From contig CAVWJW010000008.1 in assembly GCA_963755335.1 (NCBI GenBank), positions 744,001-808,000 on the forward strand: DNA of 64,000 nucleotides. The letters are read 5' to 3'. The notes under the pieces are model-generated. The model saw only the letters and a list, made by a program, of their open reading frames with translations, ran no database searches and was not told where the DNA came from. The position numbers and the translations under genes are program-made. This stretch comes from UBA10649 sp963755335. Lineage in GTDB: Bacteria > Actinomycetota > Actinomycetes > S36-B12. Of this stretch, positions 8,761 to 16,599 are shown one piece after another (within the stretch, counting starts at the first letter, position 1; each line of letters begins with the position of its first letter).

Positions 8761-9528
8761 TCACTTCAACGTGAGCGTGCCCGTGATCTGTGTGGTGACC
8801 TTGCCGTGGCTGCCGTCCTCGTACGTCTTGGTGCAGTTGAAGACGAACGATTTCTTCTTGCTGTTCCACGCACCGACCAGGCCACCTGCGGTAGCCGCAC
8901 CGCCCTTCGAGCTCGTGCCGGCCGGGTAGCAGACCTGGCGCGAGTCGTTGACCGGGGTGAAGTTGCCGGTGATCGGGTCGGTGAAGGACCCCGGCTCGCA
9001 GGGGCTGATCCCACTGCCCGCATACGTGGTCGTGTCCGTTCCCTTGTAGTTCAGGATCGGGGTGAGGTTGATCTGCTTGGTCTTGCCGTTCAGGGCGGAG
9101 GTGCCGGGCGAAATCTCGGCGAACAGCGCCGGGGGCGTCGTGCTCGTCGGCCTCTTCGGCAGCTTGCCCCCTGCCGTGGCCGTCGCGGCATGGGTTGTCG
9201 TGCAGTTCACCGTCCCGTCGGCACTGCGCTCGAGGGCCGTTGACGCCATCGTGTACGTGCCGGTGAACGAGCTGCCGTTGTCCTCCACCTGCCAGTAGTG
9301 CGCGGCCGGTCGTCGCGACATCTTCAGGTGCATCGTCACCGTCTGGGTCTCGGTGCCGGTCTTGGCGTCGGTGCCCGAGTCCTCGTTCGTGACGATGGTG
9401 GTCGTGTAGGTCACGGTGCCCTGGAGCGAGGGGCTGGCGGACTGGGCGGCGGGAGCCAGCGCGGCGGCGGCGAGCCCCGCGATCGTGAGCGCGGATGCTG
9501 CGGCCAGGAGGCGGGGGCGTGTCGACAT
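8761..9528 (-). CDS. Secreted protein of unknown function
   Basis: 255 residues from ATG 9528. The frame is open to 9651, but the signal peptide MSTRPRLLAAASALTIAGL and an Ala-rich cleavage region (PAAQSA) begin here. The mature part is threonine-rich and beta-strand-like, with four cysteines (NCTTTH, SPCEPG, QVCYPA, FNCTKT) that may pair in the extracytoplasmic space. No family recognised. No strong ribosome site is visible. It is monocistronic, with the tRNA-fMet upstream on the other strand. Confidence 0.75.
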   Translation of the reverse strand: MSTRPRLLAAASALTIAGLAAAALAPAAQSASPSLQGTVTYTTTIVTNEDSGTDAKTGTETQTVTMHLKMSRRPAAHYWQVEDNGSSFTGTYTMASTALERSADGTVNCTTTHAATATAGGKLPKRPTSTTPPALFAEISPGTSALNGKTKQINLTPILNYKGTDTTTYAGSGISPCEPGSFTDPITGNFTPVNDSRQVCYPAGTSSKGGAATAGGLVGAWNSKKKSFVFNCTKTYEDGSHGKVTTQITGTLTLK

Positions 9529-9628
9529 GGCGTGACAGTAGTGGCAGGGGAGAGGAATGCCCGGATTATGCTGACGCGTTGTTAGCTCTCTCAAGGGGTT
9601 CTCCGCCAGCGCGGTTCCCAGGGGGGAT

Positions 9629-9658
9629 TTGGAGGTCGGGAGCCGGACCACGTATCCT
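9629..9658 (+). promoter_or_regulatory. Promoter of tRNA-fMet
   Basis: TTGGAG at 9629-9634 and TATCCT at 9653-9658 are separated by 18 bases and lie 16 bases before the tRNA. The spacing and hexamers fit a housekeeping sigma promoter. Confidence 0.6.
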
Positions 9659-9673
9659 TACGGGGCACAACGA

Positions 9674-9747
9674 CGCGGGGTGGAGCAGCTCGGTAGCTCG
9701 CTGGGCTCATAACCCAGAGGTCACAGGTTCAAATCCTGTCCCCGCTA
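9674..9747 (+). tRNA. Initiator tRNA-fMet (CAT)
   Basis: A 74-nt cloverleaf: acceptor GCGGGG pairs with CCCCGC, the D-loop carries GCTCGGTAGC, and the anticodon stem-loop is GGGCTCATAACCC. The three consecutive G-C pairs next to the anticodon loop and the unpaired position 1:72 (C and T) mark an initiator rather than an elongator tRNA. The T-loop is GGTTCAAATCC and A73 is at 9747. CCA is not encoded. Confidence 0.95.
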
Positions 9748-9752
9748 CGAGA

Positions 9753-9797
9753 ATTTGGGCCGGACACTGTTGCTTACCACCAGTGTCCGGCCCAAAT
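9753..9797 (+). terminator. Perfect 17-bp hairpin after tRNA-fMet
   Basis: ATTTGGGCCGGACACTG at 9753-9769 is repeated inverted at 9781-9797 with an 11-nt loop. It starts five bases after the tRNA 3' end. It is followed by a T-rich stretch (GATTTCTTACGG) but not a pure U-run. Most likely a transcription terminator for the tRNA. Confidence 0.7.
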
Positions 9798-9863
9798 GAT
9801 TTCTTACGGTGTGTTTTCCAAGGGTTTGGCGCACCGCGACAGTTTCGGTCCACCCGCGTACAC

Positions 9864-10226
9864 CTACCGACTCAACGGCCGATTCAGGAGGGCGTTGACT
9901 TGGTCCTGCGCGGCGAGCTCCTCGGATGTGTGGTCGATGAGCAGGGTGACGATGCGGGAGATGTGGTCGTCGGACGCGGTGTAGTACGCGTAGGTGCCCT
10001 CACGGCGTACCGAGACCATTCCGGCTGTCCTTAGCCTGCCCAGGTGCTGGCTCACTGCCGGGGCTTTCGCGCCGACGAGGTCGGCCAGGGCGTTGACGTG
10101 CTGCTCGCCCTGCATGAGGGTCCATAGGATCTTCAGCCGGGTGTCGTCCGCGAGCAGCGACAGTGACGTGGCAGCGGCCCTCGCGGTTGCGGTGGCGAGG
10201 GCGACTGGCTGCGCATCTGCGGACAT
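9864..10226 (-). CDS. ArsR/SmtB-family metal-responsive repressor
   Basis: 120 residues from ATG 10226. The winged-helix core is LADDTRLKILWTLMQGEQHV, then LADLVGAKAPAVSQHLGRLR (recognition helix, about residues 47-66) and the wing RREGTYAYYTA. The last helix has DDHISRIVTLLIDHTSEEL, with D and H residues placed like the alpha-5 metal sites of Ni/Co sensors such as KmtR/NmtR; the metal is inferred, not proven. It is divergent from a P1B-5 metal ATPase operon and is flanked by two copies of one palindrome, one overlapping its own start. It is thus likely autoregulated and the repressor of the ATPase. Confidence 0.88.
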   Translation of the reverse strand: MSADAQPVALATATARAAATSLSLLADDTRLKILWTLMQGEQHVNALADLVGAKAPAVSQHLGRLRTAGMVSVRREGTYAYYTASDDHISRIVTLLIDHTSEELAAQDQVNALLNRPLSR

Positions 10227-10234
10227 ACGCAGAT
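10215..10234. promoter_or_regulatory. ArsR operator 1, overlapping repressor start
   Basis: ATCTGCG at 10215-10221 and CGCAGAT at 10228-10234, six bases apart, form a perfect palindrome over the repressor start codon. The same half-sites and the same spacing occur at 10310-10329. Likely the autoregulatory site. Confidence 0.72.
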
Positions 10235-10309
10235 AGTGGAGTATGCGCCGCCTCAGGTCAACGGTGACCGTGACATGGGACTCCCGGTTGATGTACGGTG
10301 AATGTAGAT

Positions 10310-10329
10310 ATCTGCGTATCAACGCAGAT
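10310..10329. promoter_or_regulatory. ArsR operator 2, upstream of ATPase operon
   Basis: ATCTGCG at 10310-10316 and CGCAGAT at 10323-10329 with six bases between; symmetry extends one or two bases outward on each side (TATCTGCGT / ACGCAGATA). It is 64 bases before the 75-residue gene that starts the ATPase operon. Identity with operator 1 supports shared control by the ArsR protein. Confidence 0.75.
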
Positions 10330-10392
10330 ACGCAAGCAAGACTCGTGGTCTGGGTTGTACGGACCGCCGGTGGGACTGATGAGGAGGATTCC

Positions 10393-10620
10393 ATGTGGAG
10401 CAAATTGCGTGAGACGGTCGCGGGACTCGCGGAGCAGGCGGGTATCGAGATTCCGGGACTGGATGCCGGCGCCGCTGTCGCCTCCGACCTCACCGGGTCG
10501 GCCCAGACCGTAGTCGGCGAAGCCCTGCCCGAGGGTGCCGTCACGGGTGTCGTCGACGCCGTGGAGAGCCTGACCGGATCGACCGAGCCTGCTGACGTCG
10601 CGGGAGGCACCAGCACGTGA
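10393..10620 (+). CDS. 75-residue protein leading the metal ATPase operon
   Basis: ATG 10393 follows a strong GAGGAGG site at 10381-10387. The protein begins MWSKLRETVAGLAEQAG and has an amphipathic N-terminal helix, then acidic, Gly/Ala/Val-rich sequence (EALPEGAVTGVVDAVESL). No cysteines or histidines, so it is not a metal chaperone of the usual kind. The stop overlaps the ATPase start. No known family recognised; position suggests an accessory role or a translation-coupling leader. Confidence 0.7.
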   Translation: MWSKLRETVAGLAEQAGIEIPGLDAGAAVASDLTGSAQTVVGEALPEGAVTGVVDAVESLTGSTEPADVAGGTST

Positions 10621-12917
10621 TGCGTGAGCGTCGAGAGATCCTCGAGTTCGTCACCGCGACAGTGCTGCTCGGTTGCGGCGTAGTCGCCTTCGCCTTCGGA
10701 TGGGGCAGCGTGGCTCAGGGTTTGTGGGCTGCGGCAGCGGTGCTGGGCGTGGTGATCTCGACGGTCTCGATGTGGGCGGCCATCCGTCGACGCCAGCCGA
10801 GCGTCGACATCATCGCTCTGCTCGCCCTGGCCGGTGCGCTTGCTGTTGGGGAGCCGTTTGCCGGCGCCATGGTGGCCGTCATGCTCACGACCGGCATGCT
10901 CCTGGAGGCCCGCGCAGCGGCGCGCGCCCGCCGCGAATTGAGCCTTCTCGTGGCGCGGACTCCTCGAACCGCACGCCTGCAGGTCGGTGAGAAGCTTGTC
11001 GAGGTCGACGTTGGCGAGGTCAAGCGTGGCGACAGGCTGCTCGTCGGCACCGGTGAGGTCGTCCCCGTGGACGGCCGCCTGGTGCGTCCCGCCGTGCTGG
11101 ATGAATCCGCCCTCACGGGAGAGCCGCTGCCGATCGAGCGGCCCGCCGGCGACGACGTCCGCTCCGGGGTCGTCAACGCGGGCGCCCCCGCCGAGCTCAT
11201 CGCCACGGCCGCAGCCGCGGAGTCGACCTACGCGGGAGTGCTCCGCATGGTGGAGCAGGCGCAGGCCGCGTCGGCGCCCTTTGTCCGCGTGGCTGACCGC
11301 ATCGCGATCTACTTCGTCCCCTTCACCTTGCTTCTTGCCGGACTCGCGTGGCTGTCCAGCGCTGACCCCGTCCGCGCCGTCGCCGTCCTCGTGGTCGCCA
11401 CTCCTTGCCCACTCCTGCTCGCCGCACCCATCGCCATCATGAGCGGGCTCTCGCGCGCCTCGAAGATCGGCGTCATCATCAAAGGTGGCGGCGCTCTCGA
11501 ACGCCTGGCCAACGGTCGGGTGCTGCTGTTCGACAAGACGGGCACCCTCACCCAGGGCAAGCCCATACTGGCGGCCGTGATCGCGCCCGCGGATATCGCC
11601 TCGGACGAGCTGCTGGCACTCGCCGCGTCCCTCGATCAGGTCTCTCCTCACGTCCTGGCTACCGCGATCGTCACGGCGGCCCGCGCGCGTGGGCTCGAGC
11701 TCGTCTTGCCTGACGAAGTCGTCGAGCATCACGGATACGGGCTCGAAGGCCGAGTCGCAGGCCGGCTGGTCCGGCTGGGCAAGGCTGACTGGATCGTGGC
11801 CGGCACGGCCCCGGCATGGGTCCGGCACGCGCGTCGTCGAGCCAGCCTGGACGGGTCCCTCACCGTGTTCATCTCCGTCGACGGAGTCCCCGCCGGCGTC
11901 TTCCTGCTAGAGGACCCAATCCGGGCCGATGCCCCCCGCATGCTTCGCGAGCTGCGCGCCGCCGGCATCACCCGCACCGTGCTCGTAACCGGTGACCGTG
12001 CAGACGTCGCCGAGACCGTCGGTCGCATCGTCGGCGTCGACGCCGTTCAGGCCGATCGGGACCCCGCCGAGAAGGTCGCCGTCGTCTGCGACGAGGCACG
12101 CCACGGCCCGACGATCATGGTCGGCGACGGCGTCAACGACGCACCCGCCCTGGCCACCGCCGGGGTGGGAGTCGCGCTCGCGGCCCGCGGGGCGACCGCA
12201 TCCTCCGAGACAGCCGACGTTGTCCTCACCGTCGACCGCATCGGCGCACTGGCCGACGCCATCCTGGTGGCGCGCCGCTCCCGCCGCATAGCAATGCAGG
12301 CCGTGATCGTCGGCATGGGGCTCTCCCTGGTCGCCATGGTCGCCGCGGCGCTGGGCCTGCTGCCCCCGGCCGCTGGTGCACTGGTCCAGGAAGTGATCGA
12401 CGTGCTCGCCATCGGCATCGCCCTGCGCGCCGTGCTTCCACCCCGATCCCGCGCCGCCGCCATGCCGCAAGCCGACATCGCCCTGGTGCAGCGCCTCCAT
12501 CTGGAGCACCGCGCCGCGCGCCCGGTCATGGAGCAGGTGCGCGTGGTCGCCGACGCCTTGGGAACCGGCGACCTCGGGCTCGCACCGGCGATCGCCCTTC
12601 AGCAGCAGCTCCAAACCGTCACCCTGCCCCACGAGCGCGCGGAGCAAGAACTCCTCTACCCCGCCGTCGCGCGAGCCCTCGGCGGCGCTGACCCCACCGG
12701 CGCCCTAAGCCGCAGCCACGCCGAGATCGAGCACCAGATCGGACGACTGTCACGCCTACTCGCCGACCTCGACGGGGAGGCAGTCGACCCGGAGGACGTC
12801 GTCGAACTACGCGCCCTCCTCTACGGGCTCTACGCGATCCTCCGGCTCCACGACGCCCAGGAGGAAGAAGGCGCATTCAGCCTCGTGCCCGAGCCCGCGA
12901 TGGAGCCCGCGCTGTGA
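10617..12917 (+). CDS. P1B-5 type metal-exporting P-type ATPase with C-terminal hemerythrin domain
   Basis: 766 residues (GTG 10617 or ATG 10620; GGGAGG at about 10601). There is no N-terminal metal-binding domain. Actuator loop TGEPLP is at about residue 167, the membrane metal motif TPCP at about 262, phosphorylation site DKTGTLT at about 305, and hinge GDGVNDAP at about 503. From about residue 620 a hemerythrin-like HHE domain follows, with LHLEH, PHERAEQE, SHAEIEH and LHDAQEEE supplying the usual His/Glu/Asp diiron ligands. TPCP plus a C-terminal hemerythrin domain defines the P1B-5 class; the characterised member Nia of Sinorhizobium moves Ni and Fe. Here Ni, Co or Fe export is inferred. 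It is under the adjacent ArsR operators. Confidence 0.92.
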   Translation: MMRERREILEFVTATVLLGCGVVAFAFGWGSVAQGLWAAAAVLGVVISTVSMWAAIRRRQPSVDIIALLALAGALAVGEPFAGAMVAVMLTTGMLLEARAAARARRELSLLVARTPRTARLQVGEKLVEVDVGEVKRGDRLLVGTGEVVPVDGRLVRPAVLDESALTGEPLPIERPAGDDVRSGVVNAGAPAELIATAAAAESTYAGVLRMVEQAQAASAPFVRVADRIAIYFVPFTLLLAGLAWLSSADPVRAVAVLVVATPCPLLLAAPIAIMSGLSRASKIGVIIKGGGALERLANGRVLLFDKTGTLTQGKPILAAVIAPADIASDELLALAASLDQVSPHVLATAIVTAARARGLELVLPDEVVEHHGYGLEGRVAGRLVRLGKADWIVAGTAPAWVRHARRRASLDGSLTVFISVDGVPAGVFLLEDPIRADAPRMLRELRAAGITRTVLVTGDRADVAETVGRIVGVDAVQADRDPAEKVAVVCDEARHGPTIMVGDGVNDAPALATAGVGVALAARGATASSETADVVLTVDRIGALADAILVARRSRRIAMQAVIVGMGLSLVAMVAAALGLLPPAAGALVQEVIDVLAIGIALRAVLPPRSRAAAMPQADIALVQRLHLEHRAARPVMEQVRVVADALGTGDLGLAPAIALQQQLQTVTLPHERAEQELLYPAVARALGGADPTGALSRSHAEIEHQIGRLSRLLADLDGEAVDPEDVVELRALLYGLYAILRLHDAQEEEGAFSLVPEPAMEPAL

Positions 12918-13262
12918 AAGCGGATGAGGAATGCACCTGGCAATTAGCGCGTGGCGGGGGCGTGCTCGTCGAGGTGACGCCTGCTCTGCTCGTGTCTCTT
13001 CCCGGCTTGTGCGGGTGAGCGCCAGACATTGCTGGTGTGCACATCGGGAACAACTCCGAACGAGGATCGCTAATCGCGTTCGTGATGTGGGGGATCGTGG
13101 TCCCCTGGCACGCCACGGATGCTGGCCGACCGCACAGATGTGGGTCGTCCAGGTATGGCTGCGAAAGTGTGCGGAGGGGGTGCAGGCTTGCACTCCCTGG
13201 GGGGTGCAGAGGGGGGTGCAGAAGTCGCCGTTGGATGGTGTTGCGGCGCACCGGCACATGGC
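12918..13262. other. 345-base intergenic stretch with short repeats
   Basis: No supported gene. Open frames here are arginine- or proline-rich shadows without ribosome sites. The only structure seen is the GGGGTGCAG repeat block at 13177-13221, directly after the LuxR-type gene's stop. Confidence 0.6.
13177..13221. repeat. Three GGGGTGCAG copies
   Basis: GGGGTGCAG occurs at 13177-13185, 13201-13209 and 13213-13221, spaced by 24 and 12 bases. A GGGGTGCA copy in the opposite orientation occurs at 14431-14438 in front of the same LuxR-type gene. Confidence 0.6.
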
Positions 13263-14375
13263 TCACCTGTCGGGCGTCGGTCCGGTACCCAACGCACGGG
13301 CGAGGAGGGTGATGCGGTCGCGGGCACCGGTCTTGGTAAAGATCGACTTGAGGTGGTCTTGCACCGTGTACTCGGACAATGCCATCTGGCGCGCCATCGC
13401 GCGGGTGTCCGCGCCAGTGGCCAGCAGTCCGACCAGCTCGTGCTCACGGCGGGTGAGAGCGAAGGCCCGGCCGAAGAGCTCGAGACGCTCGGTGGCTGAG
13501 GTCTCCTCGATCGTCACGACAATTCCTGGGGTGATTAGGCCAGGCGCGATTGGGTGCCGCTCTACGTCGGAGATTCTGGCCGCGCGAAGGGTGAGCCAGA
13601 AGCCGTCGCTGAGGTGAGCGCGGGTGGATGCCGGGTGGTCGTCGACCCCGGCTTCGAAGGCCAGGACCTGCGCCGCGACGTTGTAGACGCTCGCCGGGAC
13701 AGCGTGTGAGCCGGGGTCGGGCGGGAGGAGGGCGTCCAGCCAGTCCTGGGACGCCGCGGTCCTGCTGGTGATCCGCAGGCCGTCGCCCAGTGTCAGCACC
13801 ACCGGCCCGACGTTATCGCGGTGCGGTGTCGCCGCTTGGACGAACGAGCGCGCCTGGCACGCCCGCAGGGCGGTCGTCACCGTCGGGGCGACAGCGGCGA
13901 GGAACTCGGCTTCTGGCTCATCGAATGGTTCGCTGTGGTCGTCGCGCCACAGGTCCAGGAAGCCCCAGCAACCGAACGGGTCTGCAAACACCGCCGAGGC
14001 CACATCGCGGATCGCGTGCCTGCTCAGCACCTCGCGCCACGCTCTTCCGTGACGCCGGTCGTCGTCCCCCGCGTTGTGCAACAGCCCCACCGGTGTGGTC
14101 ATCAGCATCAGAGCTGTCCAGCGGTTCACGTGCGTGGTGTACTTCGCGCGGATGAGCCCCGGCAACTCGGTGAGAGGGAGGCCGGGAACGTTGGCCAGCG
14201 GAGCGGCGCCGACGGTGGTCACGGGGTCGGTCAGCAGCCACACGTACGCGTCGAAGTCGACCACCTCGGCGAGGACTTCGAGGATGGCGCCGCGAAGGGC
14301 CACGGAGTCGAGTGGCTGCTGGGCGACGTCCTCGATCCGCGCGCGGGCTCGATCCCCAGCCCGGGTGCTGGCCAT
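13263..14375 (-). CDS. LuxR-family transcriptional regulator with N-terminal GAF-like sensor region
   Basis: 370 residues from ATG 14375; the frame runs to 14435 but the extension is basic and crosses a palindrome. The C-terminal 65 residues hold the LuxR helix-turn-helix: LTRREHELVGLLATGADTR, then MARQMALSEYTVQDHLKSIF. The N-terminal 300 residues contain a GAF/PAS-like stretch (FGCWGFLDLWRDD) seen in actinobacterial regulators of this size. The ligand is unknown. It is divergent from a small alpha/beta-barrel-like protein across 150 bases holding two hairpin-like palindromes, so it may control that gene. Confidence 0.85.
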   Translation of the reverse strand: MASTRAGDRARARIEDVAQQPLDSVALRGAILEVLAEVVDFDAYVWLLTDPVTTVGAAPLANVPGLPLTELPGLIRAKYTTHVNRWTALMLMTTPVGLLHNAGDDDRRHGRAWREVLSRHAIRDVASAVFADPFGCWGFLDLWRDDHSEPFDEPEAEFLAAVAPTVTTALRACQARSFVQAATPHRDNVGPVVLTLGDGLRITSRTAASQDWLDALLPPDPGSHAVPASVYNVAAQVLAFEAGVDDHPASTRAHLSDGFWLTLRAARISDVERHPIAPGLITPGIVVTIEETSATERLELFGRAFALTRREHELVGLLATGADTRAMARQMALSEYTVQDHLKSIFTKTGARDRITLLARALGTGPTPDR

Positions 14376-14415
14376 GCGGTAAGCGTACGGGGCCCTCGGG
14401 AGCGTCCGCCGAGGT

Positions 14416-14450
14416 TGCACCGTCCGGCGGTGCACCCCAGCAATCTGGGG
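14416..14450. promoter_or_regulatory. Two adjacent palindromes between luxR-type gene and divergent gene
   Basis: TGCACCG-N5-CGGTGCA at 14416-14434 is followed at once by CCCCAG-CAAT-CTGGGG at 14435-14450. The first is about the size of LuxR-type operators. Position between divergent genes suggests a shared control site. Confidence 0.5.
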
Positions 14451-14525
14451 TATCGCGAAGCACGGGCAGCGACCTACCGTGACGGTCCCCTAGCAGGCAC
14501 CTTGCCGGACCGGACGGAGAACCCA

Positions 14526-14843
14526 ATGACCACGCTACGCATCGAGCACGCGATCCATGACTACGACCAGTGGAAGGCGGCGTTCGACGGCTTCGCGCAG
14601 GTGCGCCTGAACGCCGGGGTCCGCGGCCACGCCATCCGGCGGCCAGTGGAGGACCCGTGCTATCTGATGCTCGACCTGGAGTTCGACGACGCCGACGCTG
14701 CAGGCAGGTTCGCACAGTTCCTGGAGGAGCAGGTCTGGTCATCACCAGATTCTGCCCCCTCACTCGCCGGGGTGCCTCGTACCCGATTCCTCGAACTCCG
14801 GGCAACCGACTGGGGGACCGCCGCCCCGGGCGAGACGGGCTGA
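14526..14843 (+). CDS. Small dimeric alpha/beta-barrel-like protein
   Basis: 105 residues from ATG 14526, after a GGAG site. The opening MTTLRIEHAIHDYDQWKAAF and the later CYLMLDLEFDDADAAGRF give the beta-alpha-beta pattern of ferredoxin-like (ABM/EthD-type) folds. There is no catalytic motif. It is divergent from the LuxR-type regulator and may be its target. Function unknown. Confidence 0.7.
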   Translation: MTTLRIEHAIHDYDQWKAAFDGFAQVRLNAGVRGHAIRRPVEDPCYLMLDLEFDDADAAGRFAQFLEEQVWSSPDSAPSLAGVPRTRFLELRATDWGTAAPGETG

Positions 14844-15019
14844 ACTCCCTTGTCGTGGTGGTGGAGGCCGCGTCAGCGGGGGCGTCGAGGTACACGACGC
14901 ACAGATTGCCCCGGCTCGGTTGCCTCTTCGACCTGAGGATTCGTCCAAGCAGAATGCGGAGCCTGCCGTGCCGAGCGTTCGTCCGTTAGGCTTCGTTCGC
15001 GGGCGAGATCCGCGATGTC

Positions 15020-15289
15020 GTGATGGCGCATTCCCCGGAGATCAAGGGTCTGCTCGCGCGCCGTCACGCCCTGAGCATCAAGGTATTTGGCTCGGTCGCA
15101 CGAGGTGAGGACCACCCCGGCTCGGATGTCGCCTTCCTGGTTGAGTTCGGCCCGGGTGCCTCGATCCTCGACCAGGTCCATCTCGAGGCCGATCTGCGCG
15201 CCCTTCTGGACTGTGATGTGGATGTTGTGCCGGTCGGCGGACTGAAGGCTCGAGAAGGGCTTCTGCTCGCGGAGGCCATCTCCCTGTGA
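15020..15289 (+). CDS. mntA: MNT-type nucleotidyltransferase (antitoxin-like)
   Basis: About 88 residues; GTG 15020 or ATG 15023 is the only start after an in-frame stop at 14987. The nucleotidyltransferase signature is GSVARGEDHPGSDVAFLVEF, with the two active-site residues of GSxxRG...SDxD here read S-D-V and a third acid in CDVDVVPV. The second acid of the SDxD pair is Ala (SDVA), which may lower catalysis. MNT proteins AMPylate HEPN RNase toxins in MntA-HepT modules. The stop overlaps the start of a 19-residue HEPN remnant. Confidence 0.82.
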   Translation: MMAHSPEIKGLLARRHALSIKVFGSVARGEDHPGSDVAFLVEFGPGASILDQVHLEADLRALLDCDVDVVPVGGLKAREGLLLAEAISL

Positions 15290-15345
15290 GGCGAGGGGAC
15301 GACTTGCGCACGCTGGACATCCTCGAGGCATGCCAAGCGGCGTAA
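15286..15345 (+). pseudogene. hepT: HepT/DUF86 toxin remnant, N-terminal 19 codons
   Basis: GTG at 15286 overlaps the MNT stop as GTGA. It reads VRRGDDLRTLDILEACQAA and then TAA at 15343. The DDxRxxDILEA pattern is the usual N-terminus of HEPN (DUF86) toxins, which are about 110-140 residues with an RX4-6H active site that is absent here. I found no continuation in any frame to 15460, so the toxin is deleted rather than only frameshifted. Confidence 0.6.
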
Positions 15346-15526
15346 ACGTGCTCGGTACCGCGCATCTACTGCAGGGCAGCAGTTCAACGTGACACCTCGT
15401 CGGGCAGCGGCGCCTGCGGGGCACCGGGCCCACGCGTGATCTCCCGCAGGACGTTGCGCCGAGCCAGTGATGCGGCGAGGATTCCGTCGTTCCCACCCGA
15501 GGACCACAAGGAAGGTAACGGGGAGC

Positions 15527-16354
15527 TTGGACACGAACGGTAACCAGACCTCGCCGCCCGGGCATGTTGTCGAGATCGAGGGGGCCCGACTCTGGGTCCA
15601 GATCGCGGGCGAGGGCACCCCGGTAGTGCTGCTCCACCCTGGCCTGTGGGACTCCCGGACGTGGGACGACCAATGGGATGCGTTTGCGGCGCGGCATCGG
15701 GTGCTGAGATACGACCTTCGCGGCTACGGAAGGTCTGACCGCCCGTCGGGGCAGCCGTACTCCCATGTTCGCGACCTGTTCGCGGTGATGGACGCAGCGG
15801 GGATGCCCGGCGCCGCACTCGTGGGCTGCTCGATGGGCGGCGGTGTCGCCCTCGACGCCGCGCTGACCGATCCGTCCCGAGTGACAGCGCTGGTCCTGGT
15901 GGCGGCCTCTCTGGGCGGTAACGAGGGGACCGAAGAGGACCACCGGGAGTGGGAGGTTCGCTTCGGGGCAATGGAGGGTCTACTTCAAGCCGGCGAGTTC
16001 GAGCAGGCGCAGGAGCACCGGTTAAGGACGTGGGCACCGCAAGGCTTCAGTGACCTTGCTGGTCGCCGGATCCACGACATCGCCTTCGACAACCTCCACG
16101 ACCTCACGATGGATGAGGGCGCTGCCGAGGAACTGGATCCGCCCGCGATACAGCGACTGGAAGAGGTCGGCTGTCCGACCCTCATACTGCCCGCCGATCA
16201 CGACCCCGTGTTCTCCCAACGCGAGTCTCAGATCATGGCGGATCGGATCCCCGGTGCCCAAACGGTCGCCATCTCCGATGTCGACCACGTCATCAACATG
16301 CGGGCGCCCCGGTCGTTCAACCAGGCCGTACTGTCGTTCCTATCCCAGGTCTGA
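15527..16354 (+). CDS. Alpha/beta fold hydrolase
   Basis: 275 residues if TTG 15527 is used; the same frame has GTG 15467 and ATG 15470 but adds a basic, low-complexity leader. The hydrolase fold is clear: VVLLHPGLWDSRTWDDQW (oxyanion), YDLRGYGRSDRP, nucleophile elbow GCSMGGG (about residue 100), acid in PADHDPVF and histidine in DVDHVINM. This is the epoxide hydrolase/haloperoxidase-like branch; the substrate is unknown. Monocistronic. Confidence 0.87.
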   Translation: MDTNGNQTSPPGHVVEIEGARLWVQIAGEGTPVVLLHPGLWDSRTWDDQWDAFAARHRVLRYDLRGYGRSDRPSGQPYSHVRDLFAVMDAAGMPGAALVGCSMGGGVALDAALTDPSRVTALVLVAASLGGNEGTEEDHREWEVRFGAMEGLLQAGEFEQAQEHRLRTWAPQGFSDLAGRRIHDIAFDNLHDLTMDEGAAEELDPPAIQRLEEVGCPTLILPADHDPVFSQRESQIMADRIPGAQTVAISDVDHVINMRAPRSFNQAVLSFLSQV

Positions 16355-16599
16355 GGACAGAGCGCGGCTTTCCCCGACGGTCGCTGCGCCTTGGCGCTCC
16401 GAAGCGCCGACCTGACTCGACGGTTCGACCGCAGGGGGTGGAAGGTCCGTTTCGCGACCCTCAGGCGTCGGTGCAAAGTGGCGGGGCAGAAGTGGACCTC
16501 AGCCAGGGGTAGGTAGCGGGGATCGCAACGCAGCGGTCGCACGACGGCGATGCCAGCGTTCTCCCTTCGCGAGGACGCAGTTGACCCTCGTGCCGGCGC

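Noticed and set aside
9864..11828. A 654-codon leftward frame covering the ArsR gene and part of the ATPase gene
   Set aside because: Only its last 120 codons have family sequence (ArsR) with a matching start at 10226; the rest is antisense to the clear ATPase gene.
9674..12917. Genomic island inserted at tRNA-fMet carrying the metal module
   Set aside because: I found no integrase and no direct repeat of the tRNA 3' end further right.
12877..13266. 129-codon leftward frame between the ATPase and LuxR-type genes
   Set aside because: Pro/His/Arg-rich, no ribosome site, no family pattern; overlaps the ATPase 3' end.
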